A stretch of DNA of 51,013 bases, taken from the NCBI RefSeq assembly GCF_938041645.1, contig NZ_CALIST010000059.1, positions 1 through 51,013 on the forward strand, in the 5' to 3' direction. Source of the stretch: an uncultured Campylobacter sp. (GTDB lineage Bacteria > Campylobacterota > Campylobacteria > Campylobacterales > Campylobacteraceae). Shown one piece after another: positions 1-8,121 of this stretch; the stretch's first letter is position 1, and each line of letters starts with the position of its first letter. A program made the translations under genes and the position numbers. The notes below the pieces were generated by a model. That model was not told the origin of the DNA and did not search any database. It saw only the letters and a list, made by a program, of their open reading frames with translations.

Positions 1-380
1 AATTTTAGAATTTCTAATATTTTTTAAAATAAATTTAAATTTTTTAAACTCCCTTGCCATAGCCATTTGCGTACTAAAATTTTATCGATGAAAAGCGTTT
101 GTTGCCAATCGTTAAACCCCATCCCTTATCATTCCGCAGTTGTTTTGCGTACGGTGGTTTGCATGCATAAGACTCGTTTTGTACGCCGTAGCCGCAGGTG
201 CGGTTGCGCCGCGCGCAGTGTGCACCTTGACATCTCTTAGCGCTTTGCTGCGCCATAGTATTTCGGCGCATCCTTCCGCGCGAGTTACGAAAATACTCTA
301 CAAAACGGGTGAGAGAGGCTGTGTGAGCTGTCTGAGGTAGACGGCTCGCTTGATTTACATAATTTATAAAGAGGTAAAAT
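1..380. other. Intergenic region without a supported gene
   Basis: The first ~75 bases are almost pure A/T with AAATTT-type tracts. From about 125 to 340 the DNA turns GC-rich. Open frames exist on both strands here (about 66 and 108 codons), but they overlap each other, have no clear ribosome binding site and read as arginine/serine/cysteine-rich non-globular peptides, so neither is called. The last 60 bases hold the leader of the next gene, with an AAGAGG-type ribosome binding site just before 381. Confidence 0.5.
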
Positions 381-1037
381 ATGCGTATTTTAGGCAGCAT
401 TATTTGGTTTTTTGTGGGCGGTTGGATCTTGGCTATCTTAACTTATTTGTGGGGTTTAGTCCTTAACCATTTTAGTCGGACCGCTCCCGTGGGGTTAGGT
501 CTTATGGAATACGGCAAATTTCTATTTTTACCCTTTACTAGCGATATGGTGCGCAAAAATAAAAGCTTGCTTATCGTCGCCGCAAAGTCGCTGCAAAACT
601 ACGAATACGACGCAACTTCCCAAAAAGTATCCGTAGCGAAGGTAATAGCTACAGTATGTATCGTAGCGATCGCTTTACCTGCAGTAGCGATTGCGGAACC
701 GGGGCTGACTACTAGAGATGATGCGGAGATTTCTAGATTAGCGACAAATTTAAGTACCGTTAAATACGATCTGGACGCCTACTATATCTCTCAAGGCAAA
801 TTCGCATCCGATTTTTCGGTTATGACGAATGTTCCGCTAGAGCCCAACGGAGCGAATTCCGCATATCTTAAAAGCACAAAGGGAGATAAATGCTTCCTAA
901 TCAGCGTGGACGGCGAAAAGAAAGCTATCTCTATCGCAAAAGGTCCCGATGCCGAAAATAATATCTGCCGGGGAGCGTATGAATTACCGGGAGTCCCTAA
1001 AATGCTATCGGAGCCTATTCAAGTAAAAAGCTATTAA
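381..1037 (+). CDS. YccF-like N-terminus fused to a pseudopilin-like C-terminal domain, membrane protein
   Basis: The 218-residue product has two visible parts. Residues 1-55 resemble one copy of the YccF inner-membrane domain: an N-terminal IIWFFVGGWILAIL helix, then a loop and a GLGLMEYGKFLFLPF segment. A second hydrophobic helix at about 88-107 (KVIATVCIVAIALPAVAIAE) precedes a soluble part. That part has the rhythm of type II/IV pseudopilins: a helix with regularly spaced leucines (AEISRLATNLSTVKYDLDAYY), then QGKFASDF and a short beta region with two cysteines (KCFLIS, NICRGAY). There is no classical G/FTLIE prepilin cleavage motif. The start at 381 has AAGAGG seven bases upstream. The gene stands alone. 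I do not know its function. The pilin-like reading is inference from pattern only, though a PilT-type ATPase is encoded at 13045-14127. Confidence 0.75.
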   Translation: MRILGSIIWFFVGGWILAILTYLWGLVLNHFSRTAPVGLGLMEYGKFLFLPFTSDMVRKNKSLLIVAAKSLQNYEYDATSQKVSVAKVIATVCIVAIALPAVAIAEPGLTTRDDAEISRLATNLSTVKYDLDAYYISQGKFASDFSVMTNVPLEPNGANSAYLKSTKGDKCFLISVDGEKKAISIAKGPDAENNICRGAYELPGVPKMLSEPIQVKSY

Positions 1038-1293
1038 TTTACGCGATTTGCGAGCGTATTAGATTTATCGCGGCGGATTTAAGAGCTGGAATTTATATAA
1101 ATTTTGTCTTAAATTTACGCCACCTTGTGCGCACGAAAGTGATCTGATCGGGAATCAGATAAGGTTACGCGCTTTGGTGTGAAATTTAGCCACGATTTGG
1201 GTAGGTCTAAGTTTCATAAAATTACGCGGTTAGAATTTTAACGCCGTTTTAAGATTATTTTTGTAAAATCACATTTCTTTTTTACCACGCGGC
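1038..1293. other. Intergenic spacer before tRNA
   Basis: AT-rich spacer of 256 bases with AAATTT words and no open frame of note. It should contain the promoter of the tRNA gene; a stretch near 1260-1285 is T-rich but no convincing TATAAT is visible. Confidence 0.4.
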
Positions 1294-1370
1294 GGGCTCA
1301 TAGCTCAGTTGGTTAGAGCATCCGGCTCATAACCGGATGGTCCTAGGTTCAAGTCCTAGTGAGCCCACCA
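1294..1370 (+). tRNA. tRNA with CAU anticodon (elongator Met or Ile2)
   Basis: A full cloverleaf can be drawn. The acceptor arms are GGGCTCA (1294-1300) and TGAGCCC (1360-1366), followed by a discriminator A and an encoded CCA (1368-1370). The D arm contains AGCTCAGTTGGTTAGAGC. The anticodon stem is TCCGG/CCGGA around loop CTCATAA, with CAT at 1328-1330. The T arm is CCTAGGTTCAAGTCCTAGT. G1-C72 pairing and the absence of the three G-C pairs in the anticodon stem exclude the initiator tRNA. Sequence alone does not separate elongator tRNA-Met from tRNA-Ile2, in which the C34 is converted to lysidine by TilS. Confidence 0.97.
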
Positions 1371-1632
1371 CCACAAAATTTTTGGCTTTTCACTGCATCA
1401 AAATCCGCAAAATTCTATAAAATTTCATGTGTCATTTTTTTCTCTGAAATTACTATAAAATTCCGTTTTATAACTTCAAAAAACAAAGCCTGCCGCATAA
1501 TTCCCGCTTTAAAATGCGGCAAGCTCGCGATTGAATTTTCAAATTTAACTTTCATTTGGCGACCGATTAAATTTTATTTTATGGCAAGTTGCGGTAGAAT
1601 TCCGTTAAAATTCTTAGTGCAGGGAGATGTCC

Positions 1633-2943
1633 ATGTCAGAAAATCAAACGAAAAAAGGCGGAATTTTAGCCTTTTATTTTAACTCAAGCTTGCTTTGGCG
1701 CATCATTATCGCTTTAGTGTTGGGCTCTGCGATTGGTATGTTACTACCTAAAAATATGCCGGTTGGCGATACCACGTGGGTAGCGATTTTAACGCCTTTG
1801 GGAGATCTTTTCGTGCGGCTTTTAAAGATGATCATGGTGCCGATCATCATCTGTTCGCTGATCGTGGGCACTAGCAGTATCTCGCCCGCGCACCTGGGCA
1901 AAGTAGGTGTTAAGGCGATCATATTTTACGCTATAACGACGCTTTTTGCGATCGTCATCGGCCTAGCGTGTGCGTTTGTATTTTCTCCAGGTAGCGGGCT
2001 TGATCTAAGCGATGCGTCCAAGGCTGTCGAAAAGGCAGCGAACGCGCCTAGTATGAGTAAAATTTTGCTTAATATAATTCCTACAAATCCTTTTGATTCC
2101 ATAGCCAAGGGCGAAATTTTGCCGATTATCGCGTTTTGCTTATTTTTCGGCGTAGGGCTTGCGTTTTGCCGCGACAGTAGTGATGCTCGTATTAAAAATT
2201 CCGCTGATACGGTTTATAATTTTTTCGACGGAATGAGCGAAATTATGTTTAAGATCGTGCATTGGGTGATGCAATACGCGCCGATCGGCGTTTTTGCGCT
2301 AATGTTTGTAGTGTTTAATAAAAGCGGTATCGAGGCTTTCAGCTCGCTATTAAATGTCACGATTACCCTATACGTGGGACTTGCGATTCAAGTATTTGCG
2401 GTTTATTGCGTTATTTGTATGCTTATCGGAGTTAGCCCGATTAAATTCCTTAAAAAAGTGCGTCCGCCGATGCTTACGGCTTTTGTTACCCGCAGCTCCA
2501 ACGGCACGCTTCCGATTACGATGCAAACCGCCGAAGATATGGGAATTCCAAAGGCGATCTACGGCTTTGTTTTGCCCGTGGGTGCTACGGTGAATATGAA
2601 CGGCACGACCGTGTATTTGGGTGTGTGCACGCTCTTTATCGCTAATGCTTGCGGTATCGATCTAAACAGCAGCCACTACCTCACGATCATCATCACTTCG
2701 ATGCTTGCGGCGATCGGAACTGCCGGAGTTCCGGGAGCTGGTGCGCTGATGCTGCTTTTAGTGCTCGAATCTATCGGCGTCAAGGTAAGCGGTAATGTAG
2801 CGATCGCTTACGGAATGATTTTAGGCATTGATGCGATTTTGGATATGGGGCGAACCTCAATGAACGTAACGGGCGATGTTGTCGCGTCGATCTACGTCGC
2901 AAAGAGCGAAAACGAAATGGATATGAGTAAGTGGGAGAATTAA
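1633..2943 (+). CDS. Sodium/proton:dicarboxylate (glutamate/aspartate-type) symporter, DAACS family
   Basis: A polytopic inner-membrane transporter of 436 residues, the normal size for this family. Family landmarks are visible: the first hairpin loop around RSSNGTLPITMQTAED, the unwound TM7 signature as NMNGT (classically NMDGT), and the TM8 signature MGRTSMNVTGD carrying the substrate-contacting Asp and Asn. Two ATGs lie in frame at 1627 and 1633. AGGGAG at 1621-1626 abuts the first but is six bases from the second, so 1633 is chosen. A possible -10 TAGAAT lies at 1595-1600. The gene is followed after 28 bases by an aspartate/glutamate racemase, which suggests the substrate is an acidic amino acid, possibly including a D-form. 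C4-dicarboxylate transport cannot be excluded. Confidence 0.92.
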   Translation: MSENQTKKGGILAFYFNSSLLWRIIIALVLGSAIGMLLPKNMPVGDTTWVAILTPLGDLFVRLLKMIMVPIIICSLIVGTSSISPAHLGKVGVKAIIFYAITTLFAIVIGLACAFVFSPGSGLDLSDASKAVEKAANAPSMSKILLNIIPTNPFDSIAKGEILPIIAFCLFFGVGLAFCRDSSDARIKNSADTVYNFFDGMSEIMFKIVHWVMQYAPIGVFALMFVVFNKSGIEAFSSLLNVTITLYVGLAIQVFAVYCVICMLIGVSPIKFLKKVRPPMLTAFVTRSSNGTLPITMQTAEDMGIPKAIYGFVLPVGATVNMNGTTVYLGVCTLFIANACGIDLNSSHYLTIIITSMLAAIGTAGVPGAGALMLLLVLESIGVKVSGNVAIAYGMILGIDAILDMGRTSMNVTGDVVASIYVAKSENEMDMSKWEN

Positions 2944-2971
2944 CCCAATTAAAATTTAGAAAGGACGAGCT

Positions 2972-3652
2972 ATGAAAAGAGTTGGGATTATCGGTGGAAT
3001 GGGACCTTTGGCGAGTGCGGATCTGTATATGAAGATCATAGAAGAGACTGCGGCGAGCAGCGATCAAGAAAATATTCCGCTTGTAATCGATAGCTATCCG
3101 CAGATCGAAGATCGCACAGCATTTATCTTAGGCAAAGGTGAAAATCCGCTTCCGCGCCTAAGCGAGAGCGCTGTTAGGCTCAAAAATGCAGGCTGCAAGG
3201 CGTTTGCGATGGCGTGCAACACGGCGCATTTTTTCGCAGACGATGTAGAAGCTGCGGCGGAAATCCCGCTAATTCATATCGCTGAGGTCACCGTAAAAAC
3301 GATCCGCAAAAATTATCCAAACGCCCATAAAATCGCTGTGCTAGCCACTATTGGTACAAAAAAAGCTAAAATTTACGACGATCCGCTCAAAGAAGCGGGG
3401 CTAATCAGCGTGGAGCTTGGCGAAGAAAATCAAGCGGTTTTGATGGATTGCATCTACAAAGGCGTTAAAGCGGGCAAGACTGCCGAATACGTGGGGGCTT
3501 TTGAGAATTTGCTAGGCAAAATCGATGCTGATATTTACGTCGTTGCCTGCACCGAGCTGCCGCTATTTTTGCCGTTAATCAAAAGCGATAAAATTTTCGT
3601 CGATCCTACTAGAGAGCTTGCCAAAGCGATCGTGGAATTCTCAAGATCATAG
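2972..3652 (+). CDS. Aspartate/glutamate racemase family protein (PLP-independent)
   Basis: A cytoplasmic two-domain racemase of 226 residues that interconverts L- and D-forms of an acidic amino acid by two-base cysteine catalysis. The N-terminus GIIGGMGPLAS is typical of the RacX/aspartate racemase branch. Both catalytic cysteines are present, in MACNTAHFF (about residue 82) and VVACTELPL (about residue 193). AAAGGA precedes the ATG. It lies 28 bases behind the acidic amino-acid symporter and probably shares its transcript, suggesting uptake coupled to interconversion. It is distinct from MurI-type glutamate racemases, which have a different N-terminal motif. Substrate (Asp versus Glu or broad specificity) cannot be settled from sequence. 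Confidence 0.9.
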   Translation: MKRVGIIGGMGPLASADLYMKIIEETAASSDQENIPLVIDSYPQIEDRTAFILGKGENPLPRLSESAVRLKNAGCKAFAMACNTAHFFADDVEAAAEIPLIHIAEVTVKTIRKNYPNAHKIAVLATIGTKKAKIYDDPLKEAGLISVELGEENQAVLMDCIYKGVKAGKTAEYVGAFENLLGKIDADIYVVACTELPLFLPLIKSDKIFVDPTRELAKAIVEFSRS

Positions 3653-3972
3653 AGCCGCAAGGCTTTGCAAGCGGAATTTTAAACCGCAAAATTTTACGAT
3701 GATTTAAGTCATAGAATTTTGCGGAATTGCGTTAGCTCAAAATTCCATCGAGGCGGAATTTTATGATAGTGGAATTTCATCACAGCATTTTAAACTTAAA
3801 ATTTTGTCAAAATTTAAACCGCAGATCCAGAATGTAAAACCTCCGAAGTAAAATTCCGTAACAAAATTTGCTCGTAAAATTTCGTGCTGAAATTTAAGCT
3901 AAAATTCCATTAAATTTGACCGTTTCTAAAGCCCGAATTTAATATAATCTCCAAATCAAAAAAGGACCAAAA
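3653..3972 (+). promoter_or_regulatory. Intergenic region with probable dnaE promoter
   Basis: This 320-base spacer is packed with AAAATTTT/GGAATTTT words and encodes no plausible protein. A good -10 hexamer TATAAT lies at 3943-3948, 24 bases before the dnaE ATG, with AAAAAGGA as ribosome binding site at about 3959-3966. There is no properly spaced -35 box (TTGAC at 3916-3920 is 22 bases away). This is usual for Campylobacter sigma-70 promoters, which rely on the -10 and periodic A/T tracts. Confidence 0.6.
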
Positions 3973-6900
3973 ATGAGCGACTACACCCACCTGCACCTTC
4001 ACACCGAGTATTCGCTGCTAGACGGCGCGAATAAAGTAAGCGAGCTCGCCGAGCTTTTACAGAGCCGCGGCACCAAGGCATGCGCGATCACCGACCACGG
4101 CAATATGTTCGGCGCGATAGACTTTTATCAGACGATGAAAAAGCACGGCATTAAGCCGATCATCGGCATCGAGACCTACCTGCACAACCACGATGACATC
4201 GGCGATAAAAGCGACCGCCAGCGCTACCACTTGATACTGCTTGCCAAAAACGAGACGGGCTATAAAAATTTAATGTATCTTAGCTCGCGCGCATTTCTGG
4301 ACGGCTTCTACTACTACCCGAGGATCAACAAAAAAATTTTAAAAGAGCATAGCGAGGGGCTCATCTGCTCCTCGGCGTGCCTAGCGGGCGAGGTGGAATT
4401 TCATCTAAATAGAAGCGAGCGAAATTTAAAGCGCGGTGCGGGCGGCTACGAAGCGGCGAAAAAAGCGGCGCTTGAGTATAAGGAAATTTTCGGCGAGGAT
4501 TTTTATCTCGAGATCATGCGCCACGGCATCGGCGAGCAATTAAACGTCGATAAAGACCTCATCCGCCTCTCGCGCGAAATCGGCGTCAAGATCATCGCCA
4601 CGAACGACGCTCACTACTCGCGCAAGGATCGCGCCAAGGCCCACGACGTCTATCAGTGCATCTCGATGGGCAAGACGATCAACGACGGCGACCGCCTAAA
4701 ACACGTCGTTTCGGAATTTTACGTAAAAAGCGACGAGGAGATGAGGCGGCTTTTTGCCGACATCCCCGAAGTGATTGAAAACACCGCCGAGATCGTGCAA
4801 AAGTGCAATTTGAAATTTGCCTTCGACGAGAAGGACTACGCGCCGACGCCGCCGAATTTTAAATTTACGATCGAATACGCCGCTAGGCTCGGGCTTTCGC
4901 TGCCGCAGCCGGACGAACGCTATAGCTTTGCAAACGATGATTTTTTATTCGATCATCTCTGCCGCGAGGGGCTTAAAGAGCGCCTTAAATTTATCGATCC
5001 GCAGAATCATGAAATTTATCGCGAGCGCCTGGAAAAGGAGCTTGCCATCATCAAAAACATGCATTTTTCGGGCTATATGGTCATCGTGCAGGATTTCATC
5101 AACTGGGCGAAGGATCACGACATCCCGGTTGGCCCAGGTCGCGGCTCTGCGGCGGGCAGTATCTGCGCATATGCGCTTCGCATTACCGACCTCGATCCGA
5201 TCCCGTATAATCTGCTTTTCGAGCGATTTTTAAATCCGTCGCGTATCTCGATGCCCGACATCGACGTGGATTTTTGCCAGGCGCGCAGAGGCGAAGTGAT
5301 CGACTACGTCATCGATCAGTACGGCAAATACAACGTCGCGCAGGTTGCGACTTTCGGTAAGCTGCTTGCGCGCGGCGTTATTCGCGACGTAGCTCGCGTC
5401 TGCGATATGCCGCTTTCGCAAGCCGATAAGATGGCGAAGCTGATCCCCGATAAGCTAGGCATCACGCTTACGCAGGCTTACGACGCCGAGCCGAAGCTGA
5501 AAGAATTTATCGATGCAGATCCGATCGCACAGCAGGTTTGGGAGTTTGCGCTGGGCCTTGAAGGGCTAAATCGCAACGCAGGAATGCATGCCGCGGGAGT
5601 GGTGATCTCAAACGAGCCACTGTGGAACAAAGCACCGCTATTTAAGCAGGATAAGGGCGAGGATGCGCGCCTAGTAACGCAATACACCAAAAACTATCTC
5701 GAGGACGTCGATCTGATAAAATTTGACTTCCTTGGCCTTAAAAACCTCGATGTGATCGATAATGCCATCAAGCTCGTCAAGCGCCGCTATAATCGCGACA
5801 TAGTTTGGGAGGAGATAGACTTTAACGATCCACGCACTTACAAAACGATTCAAAGCGGTAACACGCTAGGGATTTTCCAAATCGAGGGCGCGGGCATGCA
5901 GGATCTGGCGATGAACCTGCGCCCCGACCGCTTCGAGGATATCATCGCGATGATCTCGCTCTATCGCCCTGGGCCGATGGATCTAATCCCCGATTTTATC
6001 AGGATCAAACACGGCGAGCTAAAAGCAAGCTATATCTTCCCTGAGCTAAAAGAAATTTTAGAGCCAACATATGGCATCATCGTCTATCAAGAGCAGGTCA
6101 TGCAGATCGTGCAGAAGGTAGGCGGCTTTAGCTTGGGCGATGCTGATCTGGTGCGCCGCGCGATGGGTAAAAAGGATGAGAAGAAGCTCGCTCACATGCG
6201 CGAGCAGTATCTAAGCGGCGCCAAAGAGCTGGGCTTTGACGTAGCAAAAGCAGATGAGCTATTTGATCTGATTATGAAATTTGCCTCCTACGGCTTTAAC
6301 AAATCCCACGCTGCCGCGTATTCGATGATCACCTTTCAAACGGCCTATCTTAAGACCTACTATCCGGCGGAGTTTATGGCGGCGCTGCTTACTTCGGAAG
6401 AGGGCAACACCGATAAAATTTCAAAGTATATCGACGAGGCGAGCCGCCTAGGCATCGGGCTTTTGCCGCCGTCGATCAATCAAAGTTTAAGGGGCTTTAG
6501 CGTCGTGGACGACGAAAATTCCAAATCGGGCACCTCGATCATCTACGGTCTTGGCGCGATTAAGGGCGTGGGCGGCGCTGCAATCGAGAATATTTTAGAG
6601 CTTCAAAGCGAGGCTAAATTTCAAAGCATCGACGATTTTGCTTCGCGAGTGGATAATTTCCGCGTCAATAAAAAGGTCATCGAGTCGCTGATCTACGCAG
6701 GCGCGATGGATTGTCTGGGCAAGAGCCGATTAGCGATGATTCAAAATATGGAAAATATCCTAGACGTGATGAAAAAAATCACCGAGATTAAAAAGGACGC
6801 CGCAAGCTCGCTTTTTGGCGAGGATGAGGATATGACGAGCGGCATGAGCGTAAGCTTCGTCGATACCGATAAGGAATTTCCGCAGGGCGAAATTTTGAAA

Positions 6901-8121
6901 TTTGAGCAGCAGACCGTGGGCGTGTATCTCTCTGGGCATCCGCTGGATGATTATAAAGAGGAGATGGAAGGCATCGATTATACGCTATCCTCGGCGTTTA
7001 GCGAGATCGACGGAGATAGCGCAGAGGTGCTTAGCGTAGGGCGGATCGAGGATCTGTCCACGCGCATGACAAAAACGGGCAAAAAAATGGGGATTTTAAA
7101 CGTGCTTGATCTGCACGGCAGCTTCGAGCTTGCGGTGTTTGATAACGCGCTAAAGGCGATCGAAAACTTAAGCTCACAGGAGCGGGAGCGACCGTATGCT
7201 TTTATGATTAAAATTTCAAAAAGCGCGGTCGGCGGCGCGGCGTATCAGCTGTCGTTTCTTTCGATGATGAGCCTGCAAAACGCTCGAGATGCGAGCTTTC
7301 GTCCGCGCGCGGGAGTATTTTTGGGCGAAAATCCGCTCAAAGCTTACTCTTCGCAGCTTGGAGCGATTGCACATACCAAATCGAACGAATTTGACGAACT
7401 GGTGGGCGACGAGGACGCGAGCGTTAAAATTTTGTGCGTCGGCAAGATCGAAAACGTCCACACCCGCACGACCAAATTGGGTAGTAAGCAGATGGCAAAT
7501 CTTACGGTGCTTGATCTTGCGGGCAGCTTCGAGATGAGCGCGTTCGGTGATATTTGTGATGCGGTCATTGCGCTAACGGACGCGGAGCTGGAGCGCCCGA
7601 TGGCGTTTTGGGCACGGCTTAGCAAAAACACATCCCCTTACGGCGGGAAATATCAAATTTATCTGGATGAAATTTTAACTCTAGATGCCGCGCAAAATAT
7701 CGACGGCTACGTACCTAGCAAGGTGCGAGGCTCCGGTGGTAGGGAGCGCGGGGGCTTTAACGGCAGCAATTTCGGCTCCAGCAGAAACTTTGGTAGCGAA
7801 CGAAGCGGCGGCTACGGCAGCGGGAATTTTGCGGAGCGAAGGGGCGGGTTTACTGCGGAGGATCCCGCCCTTAAGGCGCGCAAAGAGCGCGAGGCACAGC
7901 GCAAAAACGCGCAAGATTTCGAGTTTGAGCTAAGCTTAGGCGAGCTAAGTCGCGAGAAAATTTATAAAATTTACCATCTCGCTTTTTGCGATACGGCGCT
8001 AAAAAACACCAAGCGGCTGATTCTGCGGATCCGCAACGGCAGCGAGGTGCTAGTTTATCCGACCGAATACATCGTGAGTGATAGCTTTACCGAAAAGGTA
8101 CGTGAAATCATCGCGGCGTAA
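3973..8121 (+). CDS. dnaE: DNA polymerase III alpha subunit DnaE, with duplicated OB-fold and Arg/Gly-rich linker
   Basis: The replicative polymerase of 1382 residues, about 180 longer than I expect for Campylobacter DnaE. The N-terminal PHP domain keeps many metal-ligand motifs (HLHLH at 6-10, ITDHGNMFG, EIMRHG, TNDAHYS), so it may retain phosphoesterase or proofreading activity. The polymerase core shows GPGRGSAAGSICAY and the catalytic PDIDVDF at about 428-434, then the fingers and helix-hairpin-helix regions. Two copies of the OB-fold follow. The first starts near residue 1019 (VLSVGRIEDLSTRMTKTGKK) and the second near 1151 (ILCVGKIENVHTRTTKLGSK). Both continue into matching GSFE, (L)ERP and K(I/N) positions. 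Residues about 1252-1293 form a Gly/Arg/Ser-rich disordered linker (RGSGGRERGG, RSGGYGSG), followed by a conserved C-terminal domain. The gene stands alone and is preceded by its own TATAAT. Confidence 0.98.
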   Translation: MSDYTHLHLHTEYSLLDGANKVSELAELLQSRGTKACAITDHGNMFGAIDFYQTMKKHGIKPIIGIETYLHNHDDIGDKSDRQRYHLILLAKNETGYKNLMYLSSRAFLDGFYYYPRINKKILKEHSEGLICSSACLAGEVEFHLNRSERNLKRGAGGYEAAKKAALEYKEIFGEDFYLEIMRHGIGEQLNVDKDLIRLSREIGVKIIATNDAHYSRKDRAKAHDVYQCISMGKTINDGDRLKHVVSEFYVKSDEEMRRLFADIPEVIENTAEIVQKCNLKFAFDEKDYAPTPPNFKFTIEYAARLGLSLPQPDERYSFANDDFLFDHLCREGLKERLKFIDPQNHEIYRERLEKELAIIKNMHFSGYMVIVQDFINWAKDHDIPVGPGRGSAAGSICAYALRITDLDPIPYNLLFERFLNPSRISMPDIDVDFCQARRGEVIDYVIDQYGKYNVAQVATFGKLLARGVIRDVARVCDMPLSQADKMAKLIPDKLGITLTQAYDAEPKLKEFIDADPIAQQVWEFALGLEGLNRNAGMHAAGVVISNEPLWNKAPLFKQDKGEDARLVTQYTKNYLEDVDLIKFDFLGLKNLDVIDNAIKLVKRRYNRDIVWEEIDFNDPRTYKTIQSGNTLGIFQIEGAGMQDLAMNLRPDRFEDIIAMISLYRPGPMDLIPDFIRIKHGELKASYIFPELKEILEPTYGIIVYQEQVMQIVQKVGGFSLGDADLVRRAMGKKDEKKLAHMREQYLSGAKELGFDVAKADELFDLIMKFASYGFNKSHAAAYSMITFQTAYLKTYYPAEFMAALLTSEEGNTDKISKYIDEASRLGIGLLPPSINQSLRGFSVVDDENSKSGTSIIYGLGAIKGVGGAAIENILELQSEAKFQSIDDFASRVDNFRVNKKVIESLIYAGAMDCLGKSRLAMIQNMENILDVMKKITEIKKDAASSLFGEDEDMTSGMSVSFVDTDKEFPQGEILKFEQQTVGVYLSGHPLDDYKEEMEGIDYTLSSAFSEIDGDSAEVLSVGRIEDLSTRMTKTGKKMGILNVLDLHGSFELAVFDNALKAIENLSSQERERPYAFMIKISKSAVGGAAYQLSFLSMMSLQNARDASFRPRAGVFLGENPLKAYSSQLGAIAHTKSNEFDELVGDEDASVKILCVGKIENVHTRTTKLGSKQMANLTVLDLAGSFEMSAFGDICDAVIALTDAELERPMAFWARLSKNTSPYGGKYQIYLDEILTLDAAQNIDGYVPSKVRGSGGRERGGFNGSNFGSSRNFGSERSGGYGSGNFAERRGGFTAEDPALKARKEREAQRKNAQDFEFELSLGELSREKIYKIYHLAFCDTALKNTKRLILRIRNGSEVLVYPTEYIVSDSFTEKVREIIAA

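Noticed and set aside
74..400. Overlapping frames on both strands (74-400 minus and 140-340 plus) before the first gene
   Set aside because: They conflict with each other, have no good ribosome binding site, and the peptides are Arg/Ser/Cys-rich with no recognisable domain.
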